NCBI GenBank assembly: GCA_942493375.1
Contig: OW818698.1
Location: forward strand, 6,510,001 to 6,574,000
Origin: G942493375 sp942493375
Lineage (GTDB): Bacteria; Armatimonadota; UBA5829
Length of the DNA stretch: 64,000 bases
Direction of reading: 5' to 3'
Shown here: positions 42,889 through 51,928 of the stretch, in pieces
Position numbering within the stretch: position 1 is the first letter of the stretch
Layout of the letters: every line of letters begins with the position of its first letter
Position numbers and translations under genes: made by a program
The notes under the pieces: model-generated
Seen by the model: the letters and a program-made list of their open reading frames with translations, nothing else
Databases searched by the model: none
Told to the model about the DNA's origin: nothing

Positions 42889-45681
42889 TCATCTCCCCCA
42901 AATCCGGAACTTCACTTTCCCAACTCTGAAATAGTCATTAAATCCTGTACCAATATTCGATAAGCGCACGAATAGCGTTGGGCAATCAAAGGACGCATAG
43001 GCGGTCAAGCGGTCAATGAATGCACCGGGAGTCGGGTTTGTTATCTTCATGTAGAGTGGCTTGTTCGAGGTCAGCAAAGCTGTCGGGTTTATGATTCTGA
43101 CTATGCCCTCGCTTACACTGGCTTTGTATGAGATATTGTCGATCTGCTCAGACCAGTCTCTTGCATTGTTAGAGCATGCTACTTTGCTGCTGGGAGATAT
43201 AATCAGTTCCACTCTGCAGTCATTTGCCATTGGTAGATCGAGTTTATAGATTATGCCATCAGTTCCAATGTATCTCCGACCATCTATTGTCTTACTAGAC
43301 TTGCCCTGAATGAGATATGCTTTGTCATCAGGTGGGCTGACGGAAATAACCTTTACCAGTTCGTCTTTACTGCCTGTAAGGAATGAGAAGTCTGCTGATC
43401 TTGTTGTAAGCTTCTCTGACCAGGAATCCAACCGCCTGAACCACTTTTTACCATCCGGAGACACATCAACAGTATACCCGTTACCCTCTATCTGAATATC
43501 CATTGCTGCACCGATTGCCTCTGTCGTATCCAGCTTGTAGACCAGGGTTTCTTTACTTCTGCAAGTCCGGGTATCATTTTCTACTTTGCCGGCTGCATGG
43601 GCAAGAGTTGTCAGTTCGTTCGATCCACCTGGAAGTATTTCAATGTTTCTGAGAGTGTATGGCAGTGCTCTATTGTCACCTTCCAGAGTGGTCAAGGGGT
43701 CGTTTGGGGTAGGGGAGAAGGGGTTCTCTACGATCGGATCATGAGACAGGTCAACATTGCCTTTGGAATCGTATATTGGATATACGCCCAGTGGCAGGAT
43801 ATGTTTCTTGTTGACTGGAATGTTTACGCCTTTCAATGCAAAGCCGACATATTCCGGATTGGCGTCATCCTGAGCCCAGGGACCTGCTCCTGCATCATTC
43901 CACAGGTCTTTCAGTGTCTGGTTGGGATTGGTTGAATCTGCGGGGACAGAGAGGTTGATCAACTTGTCTGCAAAATCCAGTTTACCCGCATGCCCCCAGG
44001 CACCAAGCGGCATTGACCCGAAGTAAGTCTCAAATCCACCAGGAGCAGCCATTGCTTTGTCATACTTATAGATCCCTGCTTCATCTATTGTATACACACT
44101 CTGTGCACGGTTGTATGCATCCAGATAGTCTGTGTTGCCCGTTGCATCATAGGCAAGCCAAACGGCTTTCAATGCATTAAAATGATCCCATCCGCTGCTC
44201 CAACCCTTGCCGTCATATCCCAGTTCCGGGGACATCATGCGTTTGGCTGTTTTGTTTAGAAGTAAAGTATACTTAGCGATCATCTCCGGGTCTTTTAGTT
44301 CTTTGGCAAGCTTTACCATCCATGCAGCAGCTCGCACGGTAAAGAATATCCTGATGAAAGTCCGTCCCTGCGATTCTCCGTCTATCAGTGCATCGACTGC
44401 TGCCTGCGCATTCACTCGGGCAGTAGGAGTATATGGATCGCTGTAGCGGGTCAGCAGATAGGCACCTGCAGCAAGACCTGCAGGGATTGCATTTACCAGT
44501 TGCTGCGAAGGATAACCATTGTGCATGAGTTTGCCTGTTTTCAGGAATTGCTCTGCATCTCTGTATATATGTCCCATGTCTGCCTGGTCTACCCAGAGAT
44601 ACGGATATACCCAGACCTTTGCATTCCTGCGGTTGAAAGTCAATTTGATCTGGCCGAATCCATTCTCCTTTAATGCTTCTATCTGTTTAGACTTTTCAGA
44701 CCACATTACCAGGAGTGCTGTAGAGTATCCCGGACACGCCCATGCTGTCTGTTTTCGCAGGATCAGATATTTGAACGCCGGGTTATTTATCACCCGGTCA
44801 CCATCAGTGGAACTGTATTCGGTTTTTCCATCGGGCAAGTGAATGATCCCGGGTGCAGCACTGTCTCCCATCAATGGCATTGCTATTCCAGGTTCACCAA
44901 TAACTACTTGAAGATTGTCCGTGTTTCTGGAGGTGAAACCGAACTCAAGCGGCTTGTCTTCATCACTCATCCAGTATTTACTTCTTACATCAACGCTATT
45001 GGAAGGAGTTGTGTAGTGCCTGGTGAAAATATAGGGTGATCGGTTCCAGTTGCTGTTGTTTCTGGCTACTGATGGATTGGCTGCATCGGTGGGTGTTTGG
45101 GTGAACGTGTAGTCGTTGATCTCCTGCCATTTGCCTTTTGTCTGGGTTCGAAAACCGATTTTCAACATTCCGCTGAGCGAGTCTCCCCATATGGATGCCA
45201 TCAGTCTACCTTGTTTATCTGATCCTGCATCATCAAATATTAGATATGTCTTGCCTGCGATCCGATTTCTGAATGAGTAGTACCCTTTAGTTCCGGGAAT
45301 GTGAGATGCGACAAGACCTTTCATGATCCGACGTGCAAGTTCAATACGCACAACTGAAGAGTATTCATCCTCCCAGGTGATACCCTCTAGCAGCCGGGCA
45401 TTGTCGTCCGGAAACTGCAGGTTCCAAGAATCTGATGTAGGAGAGTCGAAACCCAGGTGAGTATAGCTGACCAGATTACTCCGCACATCCAGCAGGTTTT
45501 GACAGTAATTCATCCCCAGGTAATTGAGTTCTAACAGATCATACGGTCTCAACAAATGCCGCAAGCTGTCATCCGGACCCAAAGGAGGCTGCCCTCCGAA
45601 TGCAGCGAAAGTATTTATAGAAGCAATTAATAAGCAGCTTGCTACAAGTGTCCCGAATCCAGTTCTGAAAAACGCACCCAC
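42889..45681 (-). CDS. secreted six-hairpin (alpha/alpha toroid) glycosidase-like protein
   Basis: A 930-aa exported protein. After a signal sequence (about residues 1-27, LVASCLLIASINTFA) comes a large beta region. An (alpha/alpha)n region follows around residues 360-640, with AWMVKLAKELKDPEMIAKYT, KAVWLAYDATGNTDYLDAYN and GGFETYFGSMPLGAWGH, as in lyases and hydrolases with a six-hairpin fold. A C-terminal galactose-binding-like beta domain closes it. Substrate unknown. The start is a GTG (complement of 45679-45681) with GGAGG 6 nt upstream. A TATAAT (complement of 45709-45714) lies just upstream, which makes the earlier in-frame starts at 45708 and 45795 unlikely. Confidence 0.68.
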   Translation of the reverse strand: MGAFFRTGFGTLVASCLLIASINTFAAFGGQPPLGPDDSLRHLLRPYDLLELNYLGMNYCQNLLDVRSNLVSYTHLGFDSPTSDSWNLQFPDDNARLLEGITWEDEYSSVVRIELARRIMKGLVASHIPGTKGYYSFRNRIAGKTYLIFDDAGSDKQGRLMASIWGDSLSGMLKIGFRTQTKGKWQEINDYTFTQTPTDAANPSVARNNSNWNRSPYIFTRHYTTPSNSVDVRSKYWMSDEDKPLEFGFTSRNTDNLQVVIGEPGIAMPLMGDSAAPGIIHLPDGKTEYSSTDGDRVINNPAFKYLILRKQTAWACPGYSTALLVMWSEKSKQIEALKENGFGQIKLTFNRRNAKVWVYPYLWVDQADMGHIYRDAEQFLKTGKLMHNGYPSQQLVNAIPAGLAAGAYLLTRYSDPYTPTARVNAQAAVDALIDGESQGRTFIRIFFTVRAAAWMVKLAKELKDPEMIAKYTLLLNKTAKRMMSPELGYDGKGWSSGWDHFNALKAVWLAYDATGNTDYLDAYNRAQSVYTIDEAGIYKYDKAMAAPGGFETYFGSMPLGAWGHAGKLDFADKLINLSVPADSTNPNQTLKDLWNDAGAGPWAQDDANPEYVGFALKGVNIPVNKKHILPLGVYPIYDSKGNVDLSHDPIVENPFSPTPNDPLTTLEGDNRALPYTLRNIEILPGGSNELTTLAHAAGKVENDTRTCRSKETLVYKLDTTEAIGAAMDIQIEGNGYTVDVSPDGKKWFRRLDSWSEKLTTRSADFSFLTGSKDELVKVISVSPPDDKAYLIQGKSSKTIDGRRYIGTDGIIYKLDLPMANDCRVELIISPSSKVACSNNARDWSEQIDNISYKASVSEGIVRIINPTALLTSNKPLYMKITNPTPGAFIDRLTAYASFDCPTLFVRLSNIGTGFNDYFRVGKVKFRIWGR

Positions 45682-45818
45682 CCAACACCTCCAAACAATC
45701 ACTGCCATATTATACACCGTGAGCGGTAATTTACGTTTGTGTGCTATTGAAATCTTCTTGTAGAGGGAAACAGCAAATGTTTGTAGAACATTCAACCAAT
45801 AAGTCTTGAGGTTACATT

Positions 45819-46577
45819 ATGCTGATTGATTCACATGTTCACATGCCGGCTGTTCACTGGCCGGATGATCCCCGGAATTTCTTGAGTGTAGATGATGCTG
45901 TTGAATATTTGCGGAATACCGGGACTGATGCTGCGATATTTAATACCTGGCAGGGTGTTCTAGCGAGGAATGCTGAGGATATCGATAAAGCCAACGCTGA
46001 TGCATTGGAGCTTACTGCAGAATACGATGGTTATTTGTATCCCGGACTGACAATAAATCCTGTTTATCCTGAGCTGTCAAAAGAATGGTTGATCCGCTAC
46101 AGAGAAATGGGATATAAATGGGTTGGGGAGCTGGTTTTCTATTTCATGGATTATAGATACACAGACCAGGCATTTCTTGACCTGTGTGCTGAGTGCGATA
46201 AACATGGGCACATATTGCAGCTGCATACCAGTGAAGACATTTTGGAGGTTGCAAAGACATTTCCTGAGTTGCCTATTGTTTGCTCACATATCGATATAGA
46301 GCTGCTGCCGAGGTTAGCTGAGTATGAAAATATAAGTCTTGATATCAGCGGCAGTGCAGGTGGGCTTCATATTGGTGCGTTAGAAAAGGCTTTCAAGATA
46401 TTGGGAGCAGACAGGCTTTTATATGGGACAGATTATAGCAGTTATGAACCGAGAGCTTTCCAGGCGAGGCTGAATATAAGTGTCCTTGATGAAACTGATA
46501 GACAGAAAATCCAATGGCAGAATGTAAAGATACTTCTGGAGAAAGCTGGGTCCAAACCAATATCTGTATTGAAATGA
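45819..46577 (+). CDS. amidohydrolase-2 family metal-dependent hydrolase
   Basis: A 252-aa TIM-barrel amidohydrolase (TatD/ACMSD-like group). It has N-terminal DSHVHMP, HILQLHTSED, VCSHIDIE and the catalytic-type Asp in LLYGTDYSSYEPR. Members hydrolyse or decarboxylate diverse small molecules; the substrate is not inferable. No signal peptide, so cytoplasmic. The ATG has GAGG 7 nt upstream. It probably forms an operon with the OsmC gene 45 bp downstream. Confidence 0.85.
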   Translation: MLIDSHVHMPAVHWPDDPRNFLSVDDAVEYLRNTGTDAAIFNTWQGVLARNAEDIDKANADALELTAEYDGYLYPGLTINPVYPELSKEWLIRYREMGYKWVGELVFYFMDYRYTDQAFLDLCAECDKHGHILQLHTSEDILEVAKTFPELPIVCSHIDIELLPRLAEYENISLDISGSAGGLHIGALEKAFKILGADRLLYGTDYSSYEPRAFQARLNISVLDETDRQKIQWQNVKILLEKAGSKPISVLK

Positions 46578-46622
46578 CGAGTGTTGCGATCATTAATTCT
46601 ATATTTTGAGAAAGGTGCAATA

Positions 46623-47042
46623 ATGAAAATCAAGAGTGCAAAAGCTGAATGGTTCGGTGATTTCAGGACGGGTGAGGGAATAATAACTTCCGGTGATTTT
46701 GAGGCAGGTTACAACTTTGCTTCGGTAGTCGGAGAGGCTCCAGGTACAAGTCCGACTCAGGTCCTTGGTGCTGCATTGGCAGGCTGTTACAGTGGAGCGT
46801 TGACAGCAGCGCTGGCTAAAGATAAGTTTTCTCCTAAACATGTGTTTACCAATGCGGATGTTCACCTGGAGCCAACCGGCGCTGGTTTTAAAGTTGCCAG
46901 AATACACCTGGATGCTGTTGCTGAGGTTGCTGATATAGAAGAAGCTTTATTCCAGGAATATGCTGAACGTGTGAAACAGACATGCCCGGTCTCTGAGGCG
47001 CTTGCTGCAATTGAGATCACACTGGATGCAAGGCTTGTATAG
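46623..47042 (+). CDS. OsmC/Ohr family peroxiredoxin
   Basis: A 139-aa OsmC-fold protein with the redox cysteines Cys55 (LAGCYSGAL) and Cys121 (KQTCPVSEAL). It reduces organic hydroperoxides with lipoyl or thiol donors. The length and TSPTQVLGAALAGC match the OsmC subgroup rather than Ohr. The ATG at 46623 follows AAAGGTG. Confidence 0.93.
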   Translation: MKIKSAKAEWFGDFRTGEGIITSGDFEAGYNFASVVGEAPGTSPTQVLGAALAGCYSGALTAALAKDKFSPKHVFTNADVHLEPTGAGFKVARIHLDAVAEVADIEEALFQEYAERVKQTCPVSEALAAIEITLDARLV

Positions 47043-47072
47043 ACTGCTTGCAATAATCTGAGGACAATTCCT

Positions 47073-47819
47073 ATGCACAATAAATCACCATTCTACAAGC
47101 GCGCAGCAATGGTCCTGTGTTTGTTGCTTATACTGTTAACTCTGGCCTACGTTTTTCGCATTCCTGTTTTTATGAGGGTCTTAACTCGCATAAGGGGTAA
47201 ACAGACACTTGAACAGCGACTGGAAACATACGGTCCAGCAGCTCGAAGCAGGCTTAAAACAGTCTTTGGAGCAAGTGGTATCTCGTATCCACCTGAGAAG
47301 CTGGTGTTTGTAGGGCTTAAGCAGGAAAAAACACTGCAGGTTTATGCTTTAAACGGAGAGGGTTTTAATTATGTGATGTCCTATCCTATTCTAGCTGCCA
47401 GTGGAACAATCGGTCCAAAACTGCGTGAGGGTGACCGACAGGTTCCGGAAGGTGTTTACCGGATTACTTATCTGAATCCAAACAGCTTATATCATTTAGC
47501 GCTTCGAGTTGGTTATCCAAATGATTTTGATCAAGAAAAGGGTAGAATTGACGGACGTGTTGAATTGGGTCAGGATATTATGATCCATGGTTCCAATTGT
47601 TCAATAGGCTGTTTGGCTATGGGTGATCAAGCATCAGAAGATCTTTTCGTCCTGGCTGCGGATACCGGGATAACTAATATCCAGGTTATTCTAAGTCCAG
47701 TGGATTTTCGAAAGACTGATGTGGACAGGGCAGGATTGTCGCTTCCAGTTTGGATAGATGAGCTTTACACAGATATAAAGGATAGATTAAAAGGTTTGCC
47801 TGCACCAATGGGCAACTGA
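47073..47819 (+). CDS. L,D-transpeptidase (YkuD domain), YafK-like
   Basis: A 248-aa protein with an N-terminal membrane anchor (residues 11-36). The YkuD domain has catalytic His172 and Cys180 in IHGSNCSIGCLAMG. The region resembles the E. coli YafK subgroup, which acts on peptidoglycan cross-links or lipoprotein attachment. An additional Cys at 176 lies next to the active site. It follows osmC by 30 bp and precedes the propeller gene by 12 bp. Confidence 0.88.
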   Translation: MHNKSPFYKRAAMVLCLLLILLTLAYVFRIPVFMRVLTRIRGKQTLEQRLETYGPAARSRLKTVFGASGISYPPEKLVFVGLKQEKTLQVYALNGEGFNYVMSYPILAASGTIGPKLREGDRQVPEGVYRITYLNPNSLYHLALRVGYPNDFDQEKGRIDGRVELGQDIMIHGSNCSIGCLAMGDQASEDLFVLAADTGITNIQVILSPVDFRKTDVDRAGLSLPVWIDELYTDIKDRLKGLPAPMGN

Positions 47820-47831
47820 AGGAATCACATT

Positions 47832-49370
47832 ATGCTGTCACCACTTCATATCTGTCTTGATGAACCATACTTATTAATTGATGGGGAATGGATGGTTGGG
47901 TCTGCGGGTATTAGCTTTCGGGTTCATCCTCCACGGTGTGAAGGTATAGTGCTGGCTCCTGAACGTGAGTGGGAAGCGTATCGTGTTTCTCCTATTTGTG
48001 TGATTGAGCACGATGGTTTATTCAAGATGTGGTATTCTGCCATAGCATGTCATCCTGGTGTTGATTACGATTTGGTTTGTCCGAGATGCCAATCACTAAA
48101 TCCTGGTGTCAAGGTTGTTTGTGTTGATTGCGGTTGGCCGTTAGTCGATATAGATTATTTACAGAATGAGATGTTTGGAACTTGTTATGCGGAGTCATCG
48201 GACGGCATCCACTGGGAACGTCCGGATCTTGGACTGGTCGATTTTCGAGGTAACAGGAGAAATAATCTTATAAAAGGGCCCTGTGGTGTGCCTGCGATCA
48301 ATCCTAAAGGTTTTTCTGATGAACGATTTATGGGCATTGTCGAATACCAGGGCAATCTGTTTGTGTCAGTCTCTTCGGATGGACTGTGTTGGACACGTAA
48401 ATCTGAGCCATGTCTACCGTTTTGTGCGGATACTACTAATCAGATTATTTATAATCCGGATACGGACAAATATGTCGCTCTTCTGAGAGGTTTTCCTGGT
48501 AGAAGAACGACGGTTTGGTGTGAGTTCGACAATCTTGACCAGACCCCCTGGCCATTTGTTGAAAATGGGAATGTCAGGGATGAAACAGGAACACGTTATA
48601 TCACCGATGAACTTGAAACCGTGCTGGATATCGATGATGAGGATCCTGCGCTTCCAGGATTGGATATAAACCACATCAGCGCCCATCGCTATGGAACCAA
48701 TACCTGGTTTGGTTTTCCTGCACTCTTCCGAAAATACCCGCCAGCAGGTCTGGATAGAGACGGGAGAGAAGTCAGCCGTTATTTTACGCAAGGCAATGAC
48801 GGCACATGGGAAACCCAACTTGCTGTCAGTCGTGATGGACATCACTGGACCCGCCCGGACCGTACTGCTTATCTTTCTCCAGGTATCTTTGGCGGTGTTG
48901 ATGGTGGTATTAACAGCATTGGTATTGGGATGATCCATCGAGATAACAGTGTCTACCAATACGGATTTGGTCAACACCAGACCCACGGAGTGTTCTCACC
49001 CGGTGAAATGCAGCGGACAGGCTCCGTCTTCAGGTATGTTCAGGAGAAAGACCGCTTTATCGCAGCTACTTCTGATCACAAAGGTGGCGGATTTCAAACC
49101 CATCCATTCAAGATGCCTGGTGGAGAACTTGCAATGAATATCGACTGCGGTGGATTAGGAGAGGGTAGTGTGGAAATCCAGGACGCAGATGGAACCCCCC
49201 TGAAAGGTTTTACTCACTCAGAGTGTGATCGTGTTGACTTGAATCAGCTCGTGCATGTTATGTCCTGGCGAACGAAGAGTGATCTGTCGCACTTAGCCGA
49301 TCAGTTTATTCGTCTGGACATTCGTATGCAATCTGCCAAACTGTACGCTATATGTTTCTCAAGTATATAA
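47832..49370 (+). CDS. GH32/GH43-superfamily-like five-bladed propeller with inserted zinc ribbon
   Basis: A 512-aa protein without a signal peptide. Repeated sugar-hydrolase-type blades are seen: FKMWYSAIA, CYAESSDGIHWERPDLGLV, VSVSSDGLCWTRKS, LAVSRDGHHWTRPDRTAY. These resemble beta-fructosidase-superfamily or glycosylhydrolase-like propellers. Unusually, CPRCQSLNPGVKVVCVDCG (residues about 84-102) forms a CxxC...CxxC zinc-ribbon in the first blade loop. Cytoplasmic location and substrate are uncertain. The end of the protein folds as a beta-sandwich. The ATG has GAAGGA upstream. Confidence 0.7.
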   Translation: MLSPLHICLDEPYLLIDGEWMVGSAGISFRVHPPRCEGIVLAPEREWEAYRVSPICVIEHDGLFKMWYSAIACHPGVDYDLVCPRCQSLNPGVKVVCVDCGWPLVDIDYLQNEMFGTCYAESSDGIHWERPDLGLVDFRGNRRNNLIKGPCGVPAINPKGFSDERFMGIVEYQGNLFVSVSSDGLCWTRKSEPCLPFCADTTNQIIYNPDTDKYVALLRGFPGRRTTVWCEFDNLDQTPWPFVENGNVRDETGTRYITDELETVLDIDDEDPALPGLDINHISAHRYGTNTWFGFPALFRKYPPAGLDRDGREVSRYFTQGNDGTWETQLAVSRDGHHWTRPDRTAYLSPGIFGGVDGGINSIGIGMIHRDNSVYQYGFGQHQTHGVFSPGEMQRTGSVFRYVQEKDRFIAATSDHKGGGFQTHPFKMPGGELAMNIDCGGLGEGSVEIQDADGTPLKGFTHSECDRVDLNQLVHVMSWRTKSDLSHLADQFIRLDIRMQSAKLYAICFSSI

Positions 49371-49378
49371 AGATTCAA

Positions 49379-49407
49379 TTGACCACAGACTCCCCTGATG
49401 CTAGAAT
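49379..49407 (+). promoter_or_regulatory. promoter upstream of the DUF4838 gene
   Basis: TTGACC (49379-49384), a 17-bp spacer and TAGAAT (49402-49407), about 70 bp before the TTG start at 49475. Confidence 0.6.
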
Positions 49408-49474
49408 CTCTTCATATGTATTGCGTAAAAGTCTCCGTATATAAGATTCCAAATCAGAAAGCAGGTCTAGGAGC

Positions 49475-51877
49475 TTGAATCAGACTTTAACATCCGTCTC
49501 CAACGCTGGATATATCAAACGCTGCTGGTATTTTATGTGCTTCAGCATTCTGTTTGCGATTATTCCCATTGCCACATTGGGTATTCAACTACCACTCTAT
49601 TTGGCGAAAAATGGTGTCACTAAATACGTGATTACTGTTGATACAAGGGCATCTGTTCCTGAACGGCATGCGGCTGAAGAACTGGCTGCATTATTAAAGC
49701 AGGCAACAGGTGCAGATTTTCCGATTTGCACACCTGCAGAGGCAGGGAAGAGACCGCAGCTTGCAGTTGGTTTCGGAGCTGCAAGAGCGATTGCTCCGGA
49801 TCTCTCTTTTAGTAGCCTGGGTGCAGATGGAATAATAATCAAATGTGCATCTCCCAATATCATTCTGACAGGTGGGCTGGGAGCGCCGCGGGGAACTCTG
49901 TATGCTGTCTATACATTCCTGGAAGACTACGTCGGTTTTCGGTGGTGGACAAGTAGCGAGACCACTGTTCCAAAGAAACCTACACTCAAGGTAAAGGATC
50001 TGAATATACGTTATGTCCCAGCACTTGAGAGGCGCGAATCATACTATGTGGAAGCATTCGAAAAAGACTTTGCTGTGCGTTCCAAGAACAATGGATATTA
50101 TGGGACAGATGATGCCCGTGGTGGAAACATGGCCTATGCAGGGCCTGGCTGCCACACATTCTTTGTCCTGGTGCCACCTGCGAAATACTTTGATACACAT
50201 CCTGAATGGTATTCTGAAATCAATGGAGTGCGAACTGCAAGTGGTACCCAGCTATGCCTGACGAACCCTGAGCTTCTGGCATTTGTGATAACACAAGTCA
50301 AGCAATGGTTGAGAGACAATCCCAAAGCAGCATATATATCTCTGACCCAGAATGACTGTGCTGGTTATTGTACATGTGCAAAATGTAAAGCCGTGGACGA
50401 AGCAGAGGGCGGCCAGTCCGGCACAATGATCCGGTTTGTCAATGCTGTAGCTGAGGCAATTGAACCAGAGTTCCCGAATATAGCTGTTGATACTTTTGCA
50501 TACCAATACACCCGGAAAGCGCCGAAGATTACCAAGCCAAGAAAGAATGTTGTAGTTCGCCTCTGCAGTATTGAATGTAACTTTGCAAAACCTCTGGATG
50601 ATAAGAGCAATATGTCTTTCCGAAAAGACATCGCTGACTGGTCGAAACTTACGGACAGGCTGTATATCTGGGACTATGTAACCAACTTTGCTCATTATTT
50701 GCAGGCTCATCCGAATCTGCGTGTAATAGGTCCGAATGTTCGGTTTTATGTTAAGAATCACGTCAAGGGCTTGTTTGAGCAAGGGGATTATCAGAGCGCA
50801 GGGAGTGAATTCGGAGCACTTCGGAGTTGGATGCTCGGGAAGCTCCTTTGGAATCCAAAATCAAATGACAAGGCACTCCTCAAAGAATTCTTGAGCGGCT
50901 ATTACGGTCCAGCTGCACCTTACATAAATCGCTACATAAATCTGATCCACGATACCCAGGCCAAATCGAATTTCTACATGAGCATTGGAGCGCAACCAAA
51001 CGCACCATATGTAGCCCCAGCTATTCTGGACAAATCAGCGAAAATCTTCGAGCAGGCGTTGTCAGCAGTCGTTGATAATCCAGAGTATCTGCGACGTGTT
51101 GAGATAGCAGAAATGTCTGTTATGTATTCTCGCATCAGCCAGATACAGGCCCAATATTTCAAAGACGGCAAACTTGATGACCTTCAGGAATTGGACCGTA
51201 TACTTGAGAAGTTTATCAGGATAGCTCAGCGTGAGAATATTACTATGATATCCGAGGGAGCTCAATTACTGGACTGGGCCAAACGGATGAGGCGGATGGT
51301 GTCCGACAACGGTGCTTCTCAGACCGTTCAAACGGTTAGTTCTGCAAAAGGCGATATCACCGTGGTGCGCCTGGCAACCTCATGGCTTTTTGCTCCTGAC
51401 CCAAAAGAAGCAGGGATAAATGAGGAATGGTTTGGCACCAGCTTTGATGATACCAAGTGGAGTAAAAACCGGACTGATTATGACTGTGGCTGGGAAAAGC
51501 AGGGCTACCCGGGATATACAGGATTTGGCTGGTACCGGCAGAAGTTCAATCTTCCCGCTGACATCAAGCAGAAGCATGTTTATGTTCATTTTGAAGCCAT
51601 TGATGAAGAGGGGTGGATTTATTTGAATGGCGGATCTAAACCTGCCTTCGAGCATACATGCATCACCACAAAACTTGCGCCGGACCATATCTGGATAACT
51701 CCATTTATGTTTGAAGCGACAGGTAGCTTGAAACATGGTGAATCGAATTTGCTATCTGTGCGGGTCTACAATGAAGCACAGATGGGTGGTATATGGCGAC
51801 CTGTTTATATAATCGCCAGCGATTCAGAACTGACATTGGAAGAAGCCCAGGGTGTTGTTAAGCAGATGCTGGGATAA
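49475..51877 (+). CDS. secreted DUF4838-domain protein, alpha-glucuronidase-like architecture
   Basis: An 800-aa exported protein with an N-terminal membrane or signal segment (about residues 17-40). A GH67-type N-terminal domain follows (VPERHAAEELAALLKQATGA; GAPRGTLYAVYTFLEDYVGF), then a DUF4838 barrel with HPEWYSEINGVR, ISLTQNDCAGYC and a CxxxCxCxxC cluster, then a C-terminal GH2-type sugar-binding jelly roll (GWYRQKFNLPAD; GWIYLNGG). It probably removes or binds an acidic or amino sugar on a polysaccharide; this is inferred. The start is a TTG. AGGAG lies almost adjacent, so the start is less certain. Confidence 0.82.
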   Translation: MNQTLTSVSNAGYIKRCWYFMCFSILFAIIPIATLGIQLPLYLAKNGVTKYVITVDTRASVPERHAAEELAALLKQATGADFPICTPAEAGKRPQLAVGFGAARAIAPDLSFSSLGADGIIIKCASPNIILTGGLGAPRGTLYAVYTFLEDYVGFRWWTSSETTVPKKPTLKVKDLNIRYVPALERRESYYVEAFEKDFAVRSKNNGYYGTDDARGGNMAYAGPGCHTFFVLVPPAKYFDTHPEWYSEINGVRTASGTQLCLTNPELLAFVITQVKQWLRDNPKAAYISLTQNDCAGYCTCAKCKAVDEAEGGQSGTMIRFVNAVAEAIEPEFPNIAVDTFAYQYTRKAPKITKPRKNVVVRLCSIECNFAKPLDDKSNMSFRKDIADWSKLTDRLYIWDYVTNFAHYLQAHPNLRVIGPNVRFYVKNHVKGLFEQGDYQSAGSEFGALRSWMLGKLLWNPKSNDKALLKEFLSGYYGPAAPYINRYINLIHDTQAKSNFYMSIGAQPNAPYVAPAILDKSAKIFEQALSAVVDNPEYLRRVEIAEMSVMYSRISQIQAQYFKDGKLDDLQELDRILEKFIRIAQRENITMISEGAQLLDWAKRMRRMVSDNGASQTVQTVSSAKGDITVVRLATSWLFAPDPKEAGINEEWFGTSFDDTKWSKNRTDYDCGWEKQGYPGYTGFGWYRQKFNLPADIKQKHVYVHFEAIDEEGWIYLNGGSKPAFEHTCITTKLAPDHIWITPFMFEATGSLKHGESNLLSVRVYNEAQMGGIWRPVYIIASDSELTLEEAQGVVKQMLG

Positions 51878-51928
51878 GTTTAGCTGATCGATTTTGTTAC
51901 TGCGTTCAGAATGATAGTTGGGGGTAGT

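Noticed and set aside
45682..45795. 38-residue N-terminal extension of the six-hairpin protein
   Set aside because: It would start upstream of the TATAAT box, and a GTG with ideally spaced GGAGG begins the signal peptide at 45681.
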